A stretch of DNA of 39,893 nt from a virus. This document shows positions 15,862 through 24,154 of the stretch, in pieces; position 1 is the stretch's first letter, and each line of letters begins with the position of its first letter. The stretch covers positions 1 to 39,893 of the IMG/VR virus record IMGVR_UViG_3300044684_000234; one strand, written 5' to 3'. The translations under genes and the position numbers were made by a program. The notes beneath the pieces are model-generated. The model searched no databases. It was not told the DNA's origin and saw nothing but the letters and a program-made list of their open reading frames with translations.

Positions 15862-17396
15862 CGGCGGGTTCCCCGGTTGTGGTTGGCCGGCCGGCCCGTG
15901 GTGCGCATCGCGGGGCGCGCGCCGGCCTGCAGGTTGCGGTGGGTGTGGCGGGCGCCACGCACGTCGGCATTCATGGCCGCGGCACCGCTGGCGCTCGACG
16001 TGGCCGCCGCAATGAGCTGGATCTGCGTGGTGAGCGAGCCGGTGGCCAGCGCCTCGGCCAGCGCGTGCGCGCTGAGCGTGGCGGTGAAGGACGCCGAGGC
16101 TCCAGCCTGCGACACCGCGGTGGCCTGCAGGCTGATGGTGGTGGTGAGGCCTGCAGAGCCCGAGGCCTGCGCCTGGCCGCTGGCCAGCAGGTTGATCACC
16201 GTGGTCAGCGTGCCGTCTGCCGCCGACTGCGCGACGGCGTCGGCGGACATGACGATGCCGGTGGTCAGCAGCGCCGACGAGATCGCCTGCGCGACGGCAT
16301 GCGCGCCCAGGTCGATCGATACGGTGATCGAGGCACTGGCGCCAGCCTGCGCCGCGGCAGCGGCGGCGAGCCGGATGGCTGTGCTCAGGTCGGCCGTTCC
16401 GGAGGCCTGCGCGTGCGCGTCAGCAGCGAGTTGCGAGCCGGCTGACAGGTCGGCTGTGGCGCTCGACTGGTCGACCGCGGCCGCCGCGAGCTGGATGGCC
16501 GTGAGCAGCGCGGCGCTGGCGCTGGACTGCGCCTGGCCGCTGGCCACCAGGCGGATGGCGCTGAGCAACCCCGCGCTTGCGGTTGCCGTGGCCACGGAGC
16601 CAGCGGCGAGCGGGATCTGCGTGGTGAGAGACGCGCTGCCGCTGGCCACCACGAGCGCTGCGGCGGCCAGTTGGATCTGCGTGCTGATCGAGGCACTCGC
16701 CGCCGCGGTGGCTGCCGCAGCAGCCGCGAGCGCCGCGCCACCGCCGCCGCCGGACGCAGCGGGGATGCGAACCATGACGGCGCCCACGCCGGTGCTGCCG
16801 AGACCGCTGGTGCGGGTAACGGTCATCGTGACGTTCCCTGTGGCGCCGGCGGCGACGTTGTCCTTGTAGAGGATGGCCGTTGTGCCCCAATCGCCGGGCG
16901 ACTCCAGCGCGCCCAGCGTCCAGCCGGCCGCACTCACGGTCCATTGCGATGTCTGCGTGGTCTGATCCAGAACGACAAGGATCGCCAGGTCATCGCTGGC
17001 CGAGGCCGTGACGCCGGGGACCGACACGGTTGCGCCCGAGGCGTTGGCCGAGGTATTCAGCAGTGGCGTGCCATGGCCCGGCGTTGCGGTGGTATCGCGG
17101 CCACTCCACGCGCCGAGGCATACCTGCACGTGGCCCGCGGACGATTGCCACGAGCTGGTGCCCGGCGGGCTGGCACCCACAAGCTTCCACCAGGTGCGAC
17201 CCGATTCGGAGTCAGGGCCCGAGAGGTCCAGGGTGGCAATCGCGGTGTAGCCGCTGGGGGCAGTGGACACGTCGCCGAAGCCGTCATCGCTGAGCACCGC
17301 CAGCTCGATGTCGTTCTGGGCGATGCCAGCGGGCTCGTTGACCGCGAACGATTCGTTCCCGGTGTGAGCCCCCTGGTTGCCGGCGCGGAAGGCCAT
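15858..17396 (-). CDS. Capsid-adjacent fibre-like protein with about ten 20-residue repeats
   Basis: Protein of 512 residues. Residues 1-213 form a predicted beta-sandwich (SGRTWWKLVGA, VTMTVTRTSGLGSTGVGAVM) similar in pattern to the N-terminus of the tail protein at 5755-7290. A GGGGG hinge at 216-220 leads to residues 231-470, where a 20-residue unit ([SG]x[AS]xLTTxIxLxAxAxAQA) repeats about ten times without insertions or deletions until residue 440. The last 35 residues are strongly basic. The composition suggests a regular solenoid or trimeric fibre. The position between capsid and connector suggests a head fibre or decoration protein. This is inference from sequence pattern. Confidence 0.65.
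   Translation of the reverse strand: MAFRAGNQGAHTGNESFAVNEPAGIAQNDIELAVLSDDGFGDVSTAPSGYTAIATLDLSGPDSESGRTWWKLVGASPPGTSSWQSSAGHVQVCLGAWSGRDTTATPGHGTPLLNTSANASGATVSVPGVTASASDDLAILVVLDQTTQTSQWTVSAAGWTLGALESPGDWGTTAILYKDNVAAGATGNVTMTVTRTSGLGSTGVGAVMVRIPAASGGGGGAALAAAAAATAAASASISTQIQLAAAALVVASGSASLTTQIPLAAGSVATATASAGLLSAIRLVASGQAQSSASAALLTAIQLAAAAVDQSSATADLSAGSQLAADAHAQASGTADLSTAIRLAAAAAAQAGASASITVSIDLGAHAVAQAISSALLTTGIVMSADAVAQSAADGTLTTVINLLASGQAQASGSAGLTTTISLQATAVSQAGASASFTATLSAHALAEALATGSLTTQIQLIAAATSSASGAAAMNADVRGARHTHRNLQAGARPAMRTTGRPANHNRGTRR
15987..16706 (-). repeat. Array of 60-bp coding repeats
   Basis: Encodes the 20-residue repeats of the protein at 15858-17396. The reading register is exact over ten units (an Ile, Leu or Ser lies at residues 241, 261, 281 and so on to 421). 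Units are diverged at DNA level, indicating age or selection rather than recent expansion. Confidence 0.75.
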
Positions 17397-17417
17397 GGCG
17401 GCGTGTCTCGCGCCCGA

Positions 17418-17942
17418 TCAGTTGTCGATCTGGAAGGTGAGCGTGCCGGCCGAGAAGCTCGGTGCGGCGTCGCCGTTGTTGATGGTCTTGCTCACCGTCA
17501 GCGCCTGCCGCCAAAGCAGATTGCCGGCGGTCGACGCATCGAATGAGCAAACTTCCACCACCGAGCCCCAATTCGCCGTTGGCGCGGGCCACGTGAGCGT
17601 GATGTTGTTGGAAGTGGTGCCGCCGGTGCCGGTGGACGCGGTGGTGCTGCCGGCCGACTGCGTGCCCGCCCAGTTGGCGAGCGAGCTGGTGACGGCCACA
17701 CGCGCATAACTGCCACCGGACACTTCGGTGCCGCATGCCGCGTCGCTGCCGGTGGTGGTAGCCAGCGCGAGGTACTGCGTGGCAGGCATCGTGAAGGTCT
17801 GACCGCGGAAGTAAGCATCGATGAGCTTGTTTTCCGAGTAGTCCGACAGCGCGGTTGCGCTTGCCAAGCTGGGCAGCACCGCCGCGAGCAGCGACGCGGT
17901 GACCAGCAGCGCGGCAGAGAGAAACTTGTTGAATCGCTTCAT
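17418..17942 (-). CDS. Virion-type fibre domain protein with a Sec signal peptide
   Basis: Protein of 174 residues. It starts MKRFNKFLSAALLVTASLLA, followed by more hydrophobic residues and SLASATA, a textbook signal peptide with a probable cut after about residue 33. The rest (SDYSENKLIDAYFRGQTFTM, YLALATTTGSD, GGSYARVAVTSSLANWAGTQ, LTWPAPTANWGSVVEVCSF) matches a domain common in phage tail-fibre or capsid-adjacent proteins that normally have no signal peptide. A GAGGAG ribosome site precedes ATG 17942. A frame extension to 17978 is possible but lacks such a site. Export of a structural protein from inside the head gene block is odd. Confidence 0.75.
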   Translation of the reverse strand: MKRFNKFLSAALLVTASLLAAVLPSLASATALSDYSENKLIDAYFRGQTFTMPATQYLALATTTGSDAACGTEVSGGSYARVAVTSSLANWAGTQSAGSTTASTGTGGTTSNNITLTWPAPTANWGSVVEVCSFDASTAGNLLWRQALTVSKTINNGDAAPSFSAGTLTFQIDN

Positions 17943-17962
17943 TGCGGTAACTCCTCTGGTTC

Positions 17963-17978
17963 GTACAGACGCCTGCAC
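17963..17978. repeat. Dispersed palindrome, site 4 (perfect)
   Basis: GTACAGACGCCTGCAC, 16 of 16 to the consensus, in the intergenic gap just upstream of the signal-peptide protein gene. Confidence 0.75.
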
Positions 17979-18302
17979 TCAGGCCTCGGACGCGGCGGCC
18001 GCGGACGCGGACAGGCCTCCGTCACCGGTGGGCGCCGGCGCCGGAGTCGCGGCCTTGCCGTCATCGCCATCGGCCGGGGCGGCGGCCTTGGGCTTCTTGG
18101 GTGCCGGCGGCGCTTGCTCGGGCAGCGTCTGACGACGCGCCTCGGTGGCCTTGGCGTAGGCCACCGCATCGGGATGCGGGTCGACCTGGCCGGACGAAGC
18201 CAGATCCTTGATGACGCTCTCGGGCCCTTCGACCAGGTCTTCGGCCAGCAGGCCGAGGTGGGCGATGTCGCAGAGCACGCGGGCGAGCAGAGTCTTTGCC
18301 AT
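17979..18302 (-). CDS. Small head-associated protein following the capsid gene
   Basis: Protein of 107 residues. The N-terminal 55 residues (MAKTLLARVLCDIAHLGLLA to SSGQVDPHPDAVAYAKA) resemble the short proteins often found right after the capsid gene in HK97-like phages. The C-terminal half is Ala/Pro/Gly-rich, low complexity and probably disordered. Role unproven; a head decoration or linker function is plausible. It is separated from the capsid gene by a terminator hairpin. Confidence 0.6.
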   Translation of the reverse strand: MAKTLLARVLCDIAHLGLLAEDLVEGPESVIKDLASSGQVDPHPDAVAYAKATEARRQTLPEQAPPAPKKPKAAAPADGDDGKAATPAPAPTGDGGLSASAAAASEA

Positions 18303-18333
18303 GATGGGTTTCCTCTTTCGATCGATGGATGTG

Positions 18334-18363
18334 AAAACGCCGCGCTCTTGCGGGCGCGGCGTT
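18334..18363 (-). terminator. Intrinsic terminator after the major capsid gene
   Basis: On the minus strand AACGCCGCGC, an 8-base loop and GCGCGGCGTT are followed by TTC. It would damp transcription after the capsid gene so that capsid mRNA exceeds that of downstream genes. Confidence 0.75.
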
Positions 18364-18384
18364 GTGGGCTACTGCTGCTCGGGC

Positions 18385-19581
18385 TTAGGTGGCCGAGTTC
18401 TTGTAGAGCTTGACGGCGGCGGTGTCGAGCAGGTTTCCGCCGGCGCGGGCCCAGGCCAGGAAGCCGACCTGGCCCTTGCTCATGTAGGCCGAGTCATCGA
18501 ACCGGAACAGCACCACTTCCATGGCGTCGCGGATCAGGTACTTGGCGTGCTGGCCGAACGAGATGGGCGTGTTGTTGGCGCCCATGGCCGGCATGTCGTT
18601 GTTGATGTTGACCGGGTAGCCCAGCAGCAGGTCCGGCGTGTTCTGCGTGATGCCTTCGTCGTAGCTCGGCGTCCAGATCGGGCGGCCGTTCTGGTCCTTG
18701 AGCTTGCGCACCACACGGCGGGTCGTTTGCGCGAACTGCCAGGTGAACGAGCCTTCGGTGAGGTAGGCCTGGTCGACGGAATCGACCATATCGACCAGGT
18801 CGTCATAGGTGACGGTGCTGGTCTGGCCGGTGGCGCCGGTCTTGCCGACGCTGGCGGCCGTGGTGAGGCCGTAGGGCTCGCCGGTACCGCTGCCGTTCGT
18901 GAACTTGGTGTTCTGGATGCGGCCGATGCGGTCGCGCAGGCGCTTCTGCACCAGCGAGATCACGTCGATCGCCGAGTCCTGCAGCAGTTCGATCGGGATG
19001 GTGATGATCTTGCTGCCGAACTTCACGGTGTTCAGGGGCACCGTGCCGAACGAGGCGTCCGCCGAGCTGGCCTGCGTGTTCTGCGCGACGATCTCGCCGG
19101 TCTCGGCCGTGCCGTCCGTCGTCGGGTAGCTGAGGTCGTTGCCGCTGTCGGTGACGATGCGACCCGACACGCGCCGCATGCCGCCATAGTCCTTCATCGC
19201 GTCGACAAAGGTCTTGGCGACTTCCGTTTGCACGGTGTAGCCGCCCTGGCTGCCCGTCGTCGTGCTCATGGTGTTGCGCACGGCGATGGCCTCCTCGGGG
19301 GTCAAGTCCTTGAAGGACTTGCGCAGGAACAGCTCCAGCCCCCTGGTGCGCTCGTTCTTGGGCGCGTTCGGGTCGTTCTGCGGCGGGTTGTCGTTCGCGC
19401 GCTGATCGAGCATCTTCTGGTGGGCCGCGATCTGGGCGCTCACGCGCTCGGCTTCGTCGGTCAAGTTGTCGAACTCGGCCTGTTGCTCCTTGGTCCAGGT
19501 CTTGTCGCCCAAGTCGGCGATCAGCTTGTTGGCGGCGCGGGCAAGCTCGTTCTTGCGCTCGCGCAGGTTCTGGATGCTCAT
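18385..19581 (-). CDS. Major capsid protein, HK97 fold
   Basis: Protein of 398 residues. Residues 1-100 form the charged coiled-coil delta domain (NLRERKNELARAANKLIADL) that acts as internal scaffold and is normally cleaved by the upstream protease. The HK97-fold body begins near MSTTTGSQGGYTVQTEVAKT. PIELLQDSAIDVISLVQKRL and YLIRDAMEVVLFRFDDSAYM are typical of the family. The ATG at 19581 has AAGGAA upstream. Frame extension to 19605 lies in the terminator region and is rejected. Terminators lie on both sides, so this gene may be a separately dosed transcription unit. Confidence 0.95.
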   Translation of the reverse strand: MSIQNLRERKNELARAANKLIADLGDKTWTKEQQAEFDNLTDEAERVSAQIAAHQKMLDQRANDNPPQNDPNAPKNERTRGLELFLRKSFKDLTPEEAIAVRNTMSTTTGSQGGYTVQTEVAKTFVDAMKDYGGMRRVSGRIVTDSGNDLSYPTTDGTAETGEIVAQNTQASSADASFGTVPLNTVKFGSKIITIPIELLQDSAIDVISLVQKRLRDRIGRIQNTKFTNGSGTGEPYGLTTAASVGKTGATGQTSTVTYDDLVDMVDSVDQAYLTEGSFTWQFAQTTRRVVRKLKDQNGRPIWTPSYDEGITQNTPDLLLGYPVNINNDMPAMGANNTPISFGQHAKYLIRDAMEVVLFRFDDSAYMSKGQVGFLAWARAGGNLLDTAAVKLYKNSAT

Positions 19582-19611
19582 GGTGGGTTCCTTTCGATTG
19601 AGCAAAGAAAA

Positions 19612-19629
19612 GGCCGCCCATGGGCGGCC
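19612..19629 (-). terminator. Intrinsic terminator between protease and capsid genes
   Basis: GGCCGCCCATGGGCGGCC is a perfect 18-bp palindrome, followed on the minus strand by TTTTCTTT. Its position directly upstream of the capsid gene requires readthrough or a local promoter for capsid expression. Confidence 0.8.
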
Positions 19630-19653
19630 GGGATCGCTGCGCAGGTGAGCGCG

Positions 19654-20397
19654 TCAGGCGATTTCGAGCAGGCGCAGGCGCCGCTGGTTGGCGGCGAGGA
19701 TTGCGCTTTGATCCTGCGCGGGCGCCGGCGGCGGCGCTTCGAGCAGGGCAGACGGGGTGCGGGCGAAGGCCTTGAGGTTGAAGCGCTTGGACTGCACGTT
19801 GCTGGCCTTGGCCGGAGGTTCGGCAATGCTGTCGACGAAGCCGGCGTCGAGCGCTTCCTGGGCGGTGAACCAGGTCTCGGCGTCCATCCACTGGGAGACC
19901 TGTTCAGGCGTCTGGCCGGTCTTGGCGACGTAGTCGGCCACGATGCCGGCGTCGACCTTCTGCAGCATCGTGGCCATGTCCTGCATGTCGCCCTTGTCGC
20001 CGATGGCGATCGACCAGGCGTTGTGGATCATGAAGAAGCCCTGCGGGTCCATCACGATCTCGTCGGCCGCCAGCGCGACCGTTGTGGCCGCGCTGGCGGC
20101 GAGCGAGTCGATCTGTGCGATCACCTTGCCGCTGAACTGCCGCAGGTTGGCCGCCATGGCACGGGCCTCGAACACGTCGCCGCCCGGCGAGTTGATGTGC
20201 AGGCGCAGCGTGTCCTCGGGCTTGAGGCTGGCGACGGCGTCGGCCACCATCTTGGCGCTGACGCCCCAGTAGGCGTCGATCACGTCATAGATGTACAGCG
20301 AGGCCTCGGTGGCGCCCTCAGCGCGCACCAGGGCCAGCGGCTTGGGGTTGGCTGCGGCGTTGTCGCGCAGCAGCTGCATCAGTTGCTTCATGCTCAT
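19654..20397 (-). CDS. Head maturation protease, ClpP-like (S14)
   Basis: Protein of 247 residues. LRLHINSPGGDVFEARAMAA is the S14 signature. Ser102 in SLAASAATTVAL is the likely nucleophile and His125 in FFMIHNAW the likely base. It removes the capsid delta domain during prohead maturation. The extra C-terminal 60 residues are Ala/Pro-rich. It overlaps the portal gene stop (ATGA), in the standard portal-protease-capsid order. Confidence 0.92.
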   Translation of the reverse strand: MSMKQLMQLLRDNAAANPKPLALVRAEGATEASLYIYDVIDAYWGVSAKMVADAVASLKPEDTLRLHINSPGGDVFEARAMAANLRQFSGKVIAQIDSLAASAATTVALAADEIVMDPQGFFMIHNAWSIAIGDKGDMQDMATMLQKVDAGIVADYVAKTGQTPEQVSQWMDAETWFTAQEALDAGFVDSIAEPPAKASNVQSKRFNLKAFARTPSALLEAPPPAPAQDQSAILAANQRRLRLLEIA

Positions 20398-21701
20398 GCG
20401 TTGGCTCCTTGCTTGGGCGGGTTGCTGGCCTTGGCCGGCGGCGTGGGGTCGAAGATGGTGTCCTGCCCGTCTTCCGGCGGCAGGTTGTGGCGCTTGCGCA
20501 CTTCGTTGGCCGACATCCAGCCCTTGCCGATGCCGGGGCCGCCCATGGCCGCGCGATAGAACTTGCTCTGCGCGACCAGGTCGCCCTCCATGAGGGATGA
20601 GCGATCGAACTCGACGAAGTAGCGCACGGTGCGGAACAGCTTGCGGTTCAGCTCCTGCTCGATGCGGCCGAGGTGGTGCTCCAGCGTGTACTGCACGAAG
20701 GCTCGGCCCATCGAGTCGATGCCGCTGCCCCAGCTGGTGGAGCCGGAGGTCTCGCCGATCAGGTGCGGAGGCACGCCGAAGGCGCGGGCGATGTCGGTGA
20801 CCTGGAAGCGGCGCGCGTCGAGCAGCTGCGCGTCCACCGCGTTGATGCTGATGCTCTCCGCCTTCATGCCCTCGGTGAGGACCATGGGGAACCGGTGGGC
20901 GTTCTGCAGCCCGCTGTAGCGGGTGCGGAACTGCCGCTGCAGCTGCTCGATCTGGTCATCGTTCATCTTCTTGTCGGTCTCGAGCACGACCGACGAGTGC
21001 GCGCCACCCTGGAAGAACGCGCCGCTGTACTCGTCCATGGCGAGCGCGTTGCCGGCGGCGTTGCGCGCGGCGTGGCTGATGACCGAGCGCGAGCGGATGC
21101 CGTTGAACCCGAAGCCCGGGAAGTGCAGCATGTCGTCCTGGTCGACGCCCTTGATGCTCAGCCCGTCGTTGACCGAGTAGATGAGGCGCGAGCCGATCTC
21201 CAACGGGTTGAGCCGCATGGGCTCGATGGCCTCCCACGGGAACGGCACCAGCTCGACGGGCTGGCCCGCGGCGTTGCGGCGGATCAGCGTGAAGCCATCA
21301 CCCCGCAGCAGCATGTAGGCGACGCGGCTTTCCCAGTGCGCGGCGCCGGAGTAGGAGGCGGTGGGCTGCTCGTTGAGCAGCCACCACAGCGGCGCGTTCT
21401 CCACCTGGCGCTTCTGGTATTCGCGCCGGTCAGCGTCCCAGGTGCGTTCATAGATGTTGAGCGGCAGCGAGCTGATGCCGCCGGCGATGCGGCTGACGCA
21501 GGCGTAGACCGCGGCCACGCGCATGGCGGTCTCGGGCGTGACCATGACGCCCGACGACGACGGCGGCACGCCCAGCCAGTCGAGCAGCTTGGCGTTGCTG
21601 CTGTCCAGGTAGCGCGCGCCGTTGGAGCCGGTGGCGTTCTGCACCGCAGTCGAGCGCAGGGTGTCCCAATACTCGCTGGGTCGATCGTCTTGGAGTTTCA
21701 T
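20394..21701 (-). CDS. Portal protein, HK97 family
   Basis: Protein of 435 residues. VTPETAMRVAAVYACVSRIA, the LLNEQPTASYSGAAHWESRV segment, and RRFQVTDIARAFGVPPHLIG are the diagnostic segments of the HK97-type portal family. It forms the dodecameric DNA entry ring. The C-terminal NEVRKRHNLPPEDGQD is also typical. Start and stop overlap neighbours by 4 bp. Confidence 0.95.
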   Translation of the reverse strand: MKLQDDRPSEYWDTLRSTAVQNATGSNGARYLDSSNAKLLDWLGVPPSSSGVMVTPETAMRVAAVYACVSRIAGGISSLPLNIYERTWDADRREYQKRQVENAPLWWLLNEQPTASYSGAAHWESRVAYMLLRGDGFTLIRRNAAGQPVELVPFPWEAIEPMRLNPLEIGSRLIYSVNDGLSIKGVDQDDMLHFPGFGFNGIRSRSVISHAARNAAGNALAMDEYSGAFFQGGAHSSVVLETDKKMNDDQIEQLQRQFRTRYSGLQNAHRFPMVLTEGMKAESISINAVDAQLLDARRFQVTDIARAFGVPPHLIGETSGSTSWGSGIDSMGRAFVQYTLEHHLGRIEQELNRKLFRTVRYFVEFDRSSLMEGDLVAQSKFYRAAMGGPGIGKGWMSANEVRKRHNLPPEDGQDTIFDPTPPAKASNPPKQGANA

Positions 21702-23416
21702 AGCGCTACGAAGGCCTGTTCGTGGGTGTCGGACTCTTCATCACGCGGCGCCATGGCACGGCCGACGCCCATGATCACGGCGACAGGGCCGTCGATCTTG
21801 TTCTCGTCGCGTTCCTTGCGCGGGTAGATGTTGTCCTTGGCGTCGCGGTGACAGACGACGTTGCTGACCATCCAGGTCATGACGGGGCAGCCGTCGTGCT
21901 GGAATTTGTCGGGGCCCTGCAGCACGAGCGCTTCCAGCAGCTTCATGGGCTCGCTGAAGTTGAGCACCGTGGGCCGCATTTCCACCAGCGGCAGGCCTTC
22001 GGCGAGCAGGTGGCCGCTGAGCTGCGTGGCCTGGAAGGGATCGAACGGGATCTCGCGCAGGTCTTCCAGCGTGCAGGCGTCTGTACGCAGCTGGTCCTCG
22101 ATGAGGTCGTAGTCGGTGACCTCGCCCGGCGTGGCGTTGAGGTGGCCGGCGCGCACCCAGCCGTCATATTGGCTATTGCGGCCGGACTCCACCGCGCGCT
22201 CGGGCAGCCAGAAGCGGCCCTTGCTGATGCAATACCAGCGGTCGGCCGCCTCGTCGTGCGCGATGATCGGCGCGGCCGCCACGTCCACCTTGCTGGCCAG
22301 GTCGAGCGGTACCCAGCACGGCAGGTGCTTGATGTCGTCGAGCGTGAGCTGGTGGTTGGCGCAGCGGTCCCAGGCCTGCATGTCCATCCACGCGTTGTCG
22401 CTGCTGATCCAGACGTTGAGGCGCTTGGTGAGGAAGTTGCCGATGGCTGACGGCAGCGTCATCGCGCGACGGCAACCGGCCTCCATGTCGTCCATCTTCA
22501 CGCTGACGCCGAGGTTGGGATTGGCCTTGCGCCACACCTGCGGGTTGCGCCAGTCGTCGCCGTCGTCGATGGTGAAGATGATGCCGAACCACGTCTCGTC
22601 GACGGCATCGCCGTTGAGCACCTTGGCCGTGTAGGTGCGCAGCTCATAGCAGATCCCGGAGCGGTCGCTGCCGGCGGTGGTGATGGCGCTGATAAGCGGT
22701 TGCGAGCGCGCGCCCGAAGCGGTGTCGATCACGTCCCACACGGCGCGGGTCTTGTGCGCGTGCACCTCGTCGACGGCGGCGCCGTGGATGTTGAGGCCGT
22801 CCAGCGTCGAGCCTTCGGCGTTCAGCGGCTTGTAGCTGCTGGCCGATTCCAGACTCGTGATGTCGTGCTTGCCGACCGTGACACCGAAGTGCTGGCAAAA
22901 CTCGGGCTCACGCATCGCCATGTTGCGCGAGGTGTCGAAGACCTCGCGCGCCTGCTCGCCCGTGGTCGCGGCGCTGTAGCAGTGCGCGCCCGGCTCGTTG
23001 TCGGCGAAGCACAGGTAGAGCAGCCGGCCGGACACGCGCGTGGACTTCGCATTCTTGCGAGCGATCTCTTCGTAGGAACGCCGGAAGCGCCGCAGGCCAG
23101 TGTCGCGGTGCACCCACGCGAACAGCTGGAACTCGATGAAGACCTGCCAGTCCTCCAGCTTGATCTTCGCGTAGCGAAACACGCCGTTGTCATAGACCGG
23201 CTTGGCCCACTCGCCTTTGATGTGCGGCAGCAGCTCGATGAACTTGCACTCGCGGTTGCCGGCTTCCTCGTTGATCACGTAGGGGAAGTCGTCGGTGCCC
23301 TGGCGCTCCAGGTCGCGCAGGTAGCGCTTGCAGGCGAGCAGCTCGAAGCGCCCCGCGACTTCCTCGCCCGCGACGATGCGGCGCGCGTAAGCGGTCGCGC
23401 GCTCGAAGTAGCTCAT
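21698..23416 (-). CDS. Terminase large subunit
   Basis: Protein of 572 residues. The ATPase Walker A-type motif is RKNAKST (residues 120-126) and the Walker B region is IHGAAVDEVHAHK (about 210-222), as in the Terminase_1 family. The nuclease domain occupies the C-terminal half, with PLDLASKVDVAAAPI as the first acidic strand. It packages DNA with the P27-type small subunit. The upstream open frame to 23830 is a shadow of the small subunit gene; the start at 23416 gives the family N-terminus. A dispersed palindrome lies inside it. Confidence 0.93.
   Translation of the reverse strand: MSYFERATAYARRIVAGEEVAGRFELLACKRYLRDLERQGTDDFPYVINEEAGNRECKFIELLPHIKGEWAKPVYDNGVFRYAKIKLEDWQVFIEFQLFAWVHRDTGLRRFRRSYEEIARKNAKSTRVSGRLLYLCFADNEPGAHCYSAATTGEQAREVFDTSRNMAMREPEFCQHFGVTVGKHDITSLESASSYKPLNAEGSTLDGLNIHGAAVDEVHAHKTRAVWDVIDTASGARSQPLISAITTAGSDRSGICYELRTYTAKVLNGDAVDETWFGIIFTIDDGDDWRNPQVWRKANPNLGVSVKMDDMEAGCRRAMTLPSAIGNFLTKRLNVWISSDNAWMDMQAWDRCANHQLTLDDIKHLPCWVPLDLASKVDVAAAPIIAHDEAADRWYCISKGRFWLPERAVESGRNSQYDGWVRAGHLNATPGEVTDYDLIEDQLRTDACTLEDLREIPFDPFQATQLSGHLLAEGLPLVEMRPTVLNFSEPMKLLEALVLQGPDKFQHDGCPVMTWMVSNVVCHRDAKDNIYPRKERDENKIDGPVAVIMGVGRAMAPRDEESDTHEQAFVAL
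22071..22086. repeat. Dispersed palindrome, site 5
   Basis: GTGCAGGCGTCTGTAC, 15 of 16 to the consensus, inside the terminase large subunit gene. Confidence 0.7.
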
Positions 23417-23424
23417 GGACACGG

Positions 23425-23982
23425 CTAGAAGTCGGCGAAGCTCTGCGGCACGCCGCCCGGCTTGGGTGCGTCCGGCTTGGTGGGTTCGGTCGGGTTCTCG
23501 AACAACTTGAGCTGTCCGCGGATGGCCGTCGTGACGTTGGCCCGAGCATCTGGCCGAAGGCCGAAGGATTCGAGCATGCGGTGCAGCTTGCTCTGTTCCT
23601 TGTTGAGCACTTGGTAGAGCGCGCTCTGCACCCGCAGCCCGTTGGGCGTGGTGTCGAGCAGCGCCAGCTCGGGATCGCGGTCCTGCTCGATCAGCAGCGC
23701 CGTCTTGCGCGCGATCGCGGTCTCGATCAGCTCTAGGCGACCGATGGTGGCGCACAGCATGCCGAACGCATCGCGGTCGACCTTGCTGAGCAGGTTGTAG
23801 CGGATCAGCTCGGGCACCAGACGCTTCCACGCCTTGCGCCCTTCCTTGCTGAGATAGCGCGGGATGTCCGGCTCGCCGGTCTCCGGACGGAAGACCTGCG
23901 AGAGGTCCATCGGCCGGTGGCCGCGGTTGCCCTCCAGCAACTTCAGCTCAGCGGGCTTCGCGGCTGGTCCTGGTTTGGCCAT
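23425..23982 (-). CDS. Terminase small subunit, P27 family
   Basis: Protein of 185 residues. It starts MAKPGPAAKPAELKLLEGNR, with GHRP, then PDIPRYLSKEGRKAWKRLVP and LSKVDRDAFGMLCATIGRL. These are typical of the P27 family that recognises the packaging site and activates the large subunit. The frame is open further upstream, but that part covers the likely cos region. It ends 8 bp before the large subunit start. Confidence 0.9.
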   Translation of the reverse strand: MAKPGPAAKPAELKLLEGNRGHRPMDLSQVFRPETGEPDIPRYLSKEGRKAWKRLVPELIRYNLLSKVDRDAFGMLCATIGRLELIETAIARKTALLIEQDRDPELALLDTTPNGLRVQSALYQVLNKEQSKLHRMLESFGLRPDARANVTTAIRGQLKLFENPTEPTKPDAPKPGGVPQSFADF

Positions 23983-24031
23983 CAGAGCACCCCCCCCACC
24001 CCCACAACCTGCGCGCGCAAAAATTTGGCGA

Positions 24032-24045
24032 CCGGACCGGTCCGG
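24032..24045. other. Candidate cos region (palindromic CCGGACCGGTCCGG)
   Basis: A perfect 14-bp palindrome with GCGCGC just downstream lies in the 170-bp gap between the HNH endonuclease and terminase small subunit genes. This is where cohesive-end sites of HK97-like phages with P27 terminases are found. The cut position cannot be read from sequence alone. Confidence 0.4.
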
Positions 24046-24154
24046 CGCGCGAGGGCCGTGGACTTTCGACCCACCCCCCATCGGCAAAACTTGCCGACCC
24101 TGCGAGACCCCGCGCAGGCCGGCCTCGAAGGCGTCGTCGGGCACGCGCGTGCGC

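Noticed and set aside
15987-16706. CRISPR-like or satellite array
   Set aside because: The 60-bp periodicity is coding (20-residue units in one frame) with diverged units and no spacer/repeat pattern.
17963-17978. Dispersed palindrome as a LexA/SOS box or standard parS
   Set aside because: The consensus GTACAGRCGYCTGYAC does not match CTGT-N8-ACAG in orientation, nor the canonical TGTTTCACGTGAAACA.
18208-20559. 783-codon rightward frame over capsid and protease genes
   Set aside because: Antisense shadow; both leftward genes have unmistakable HK97 capsid and S14 protease motifs.
23417-23830. N-terminal extension of the terminase large subunit
   Set aside because: Overlaps the P27 small subunit gene and lacks family similarity; start 23416 gives the expected N-terminus.
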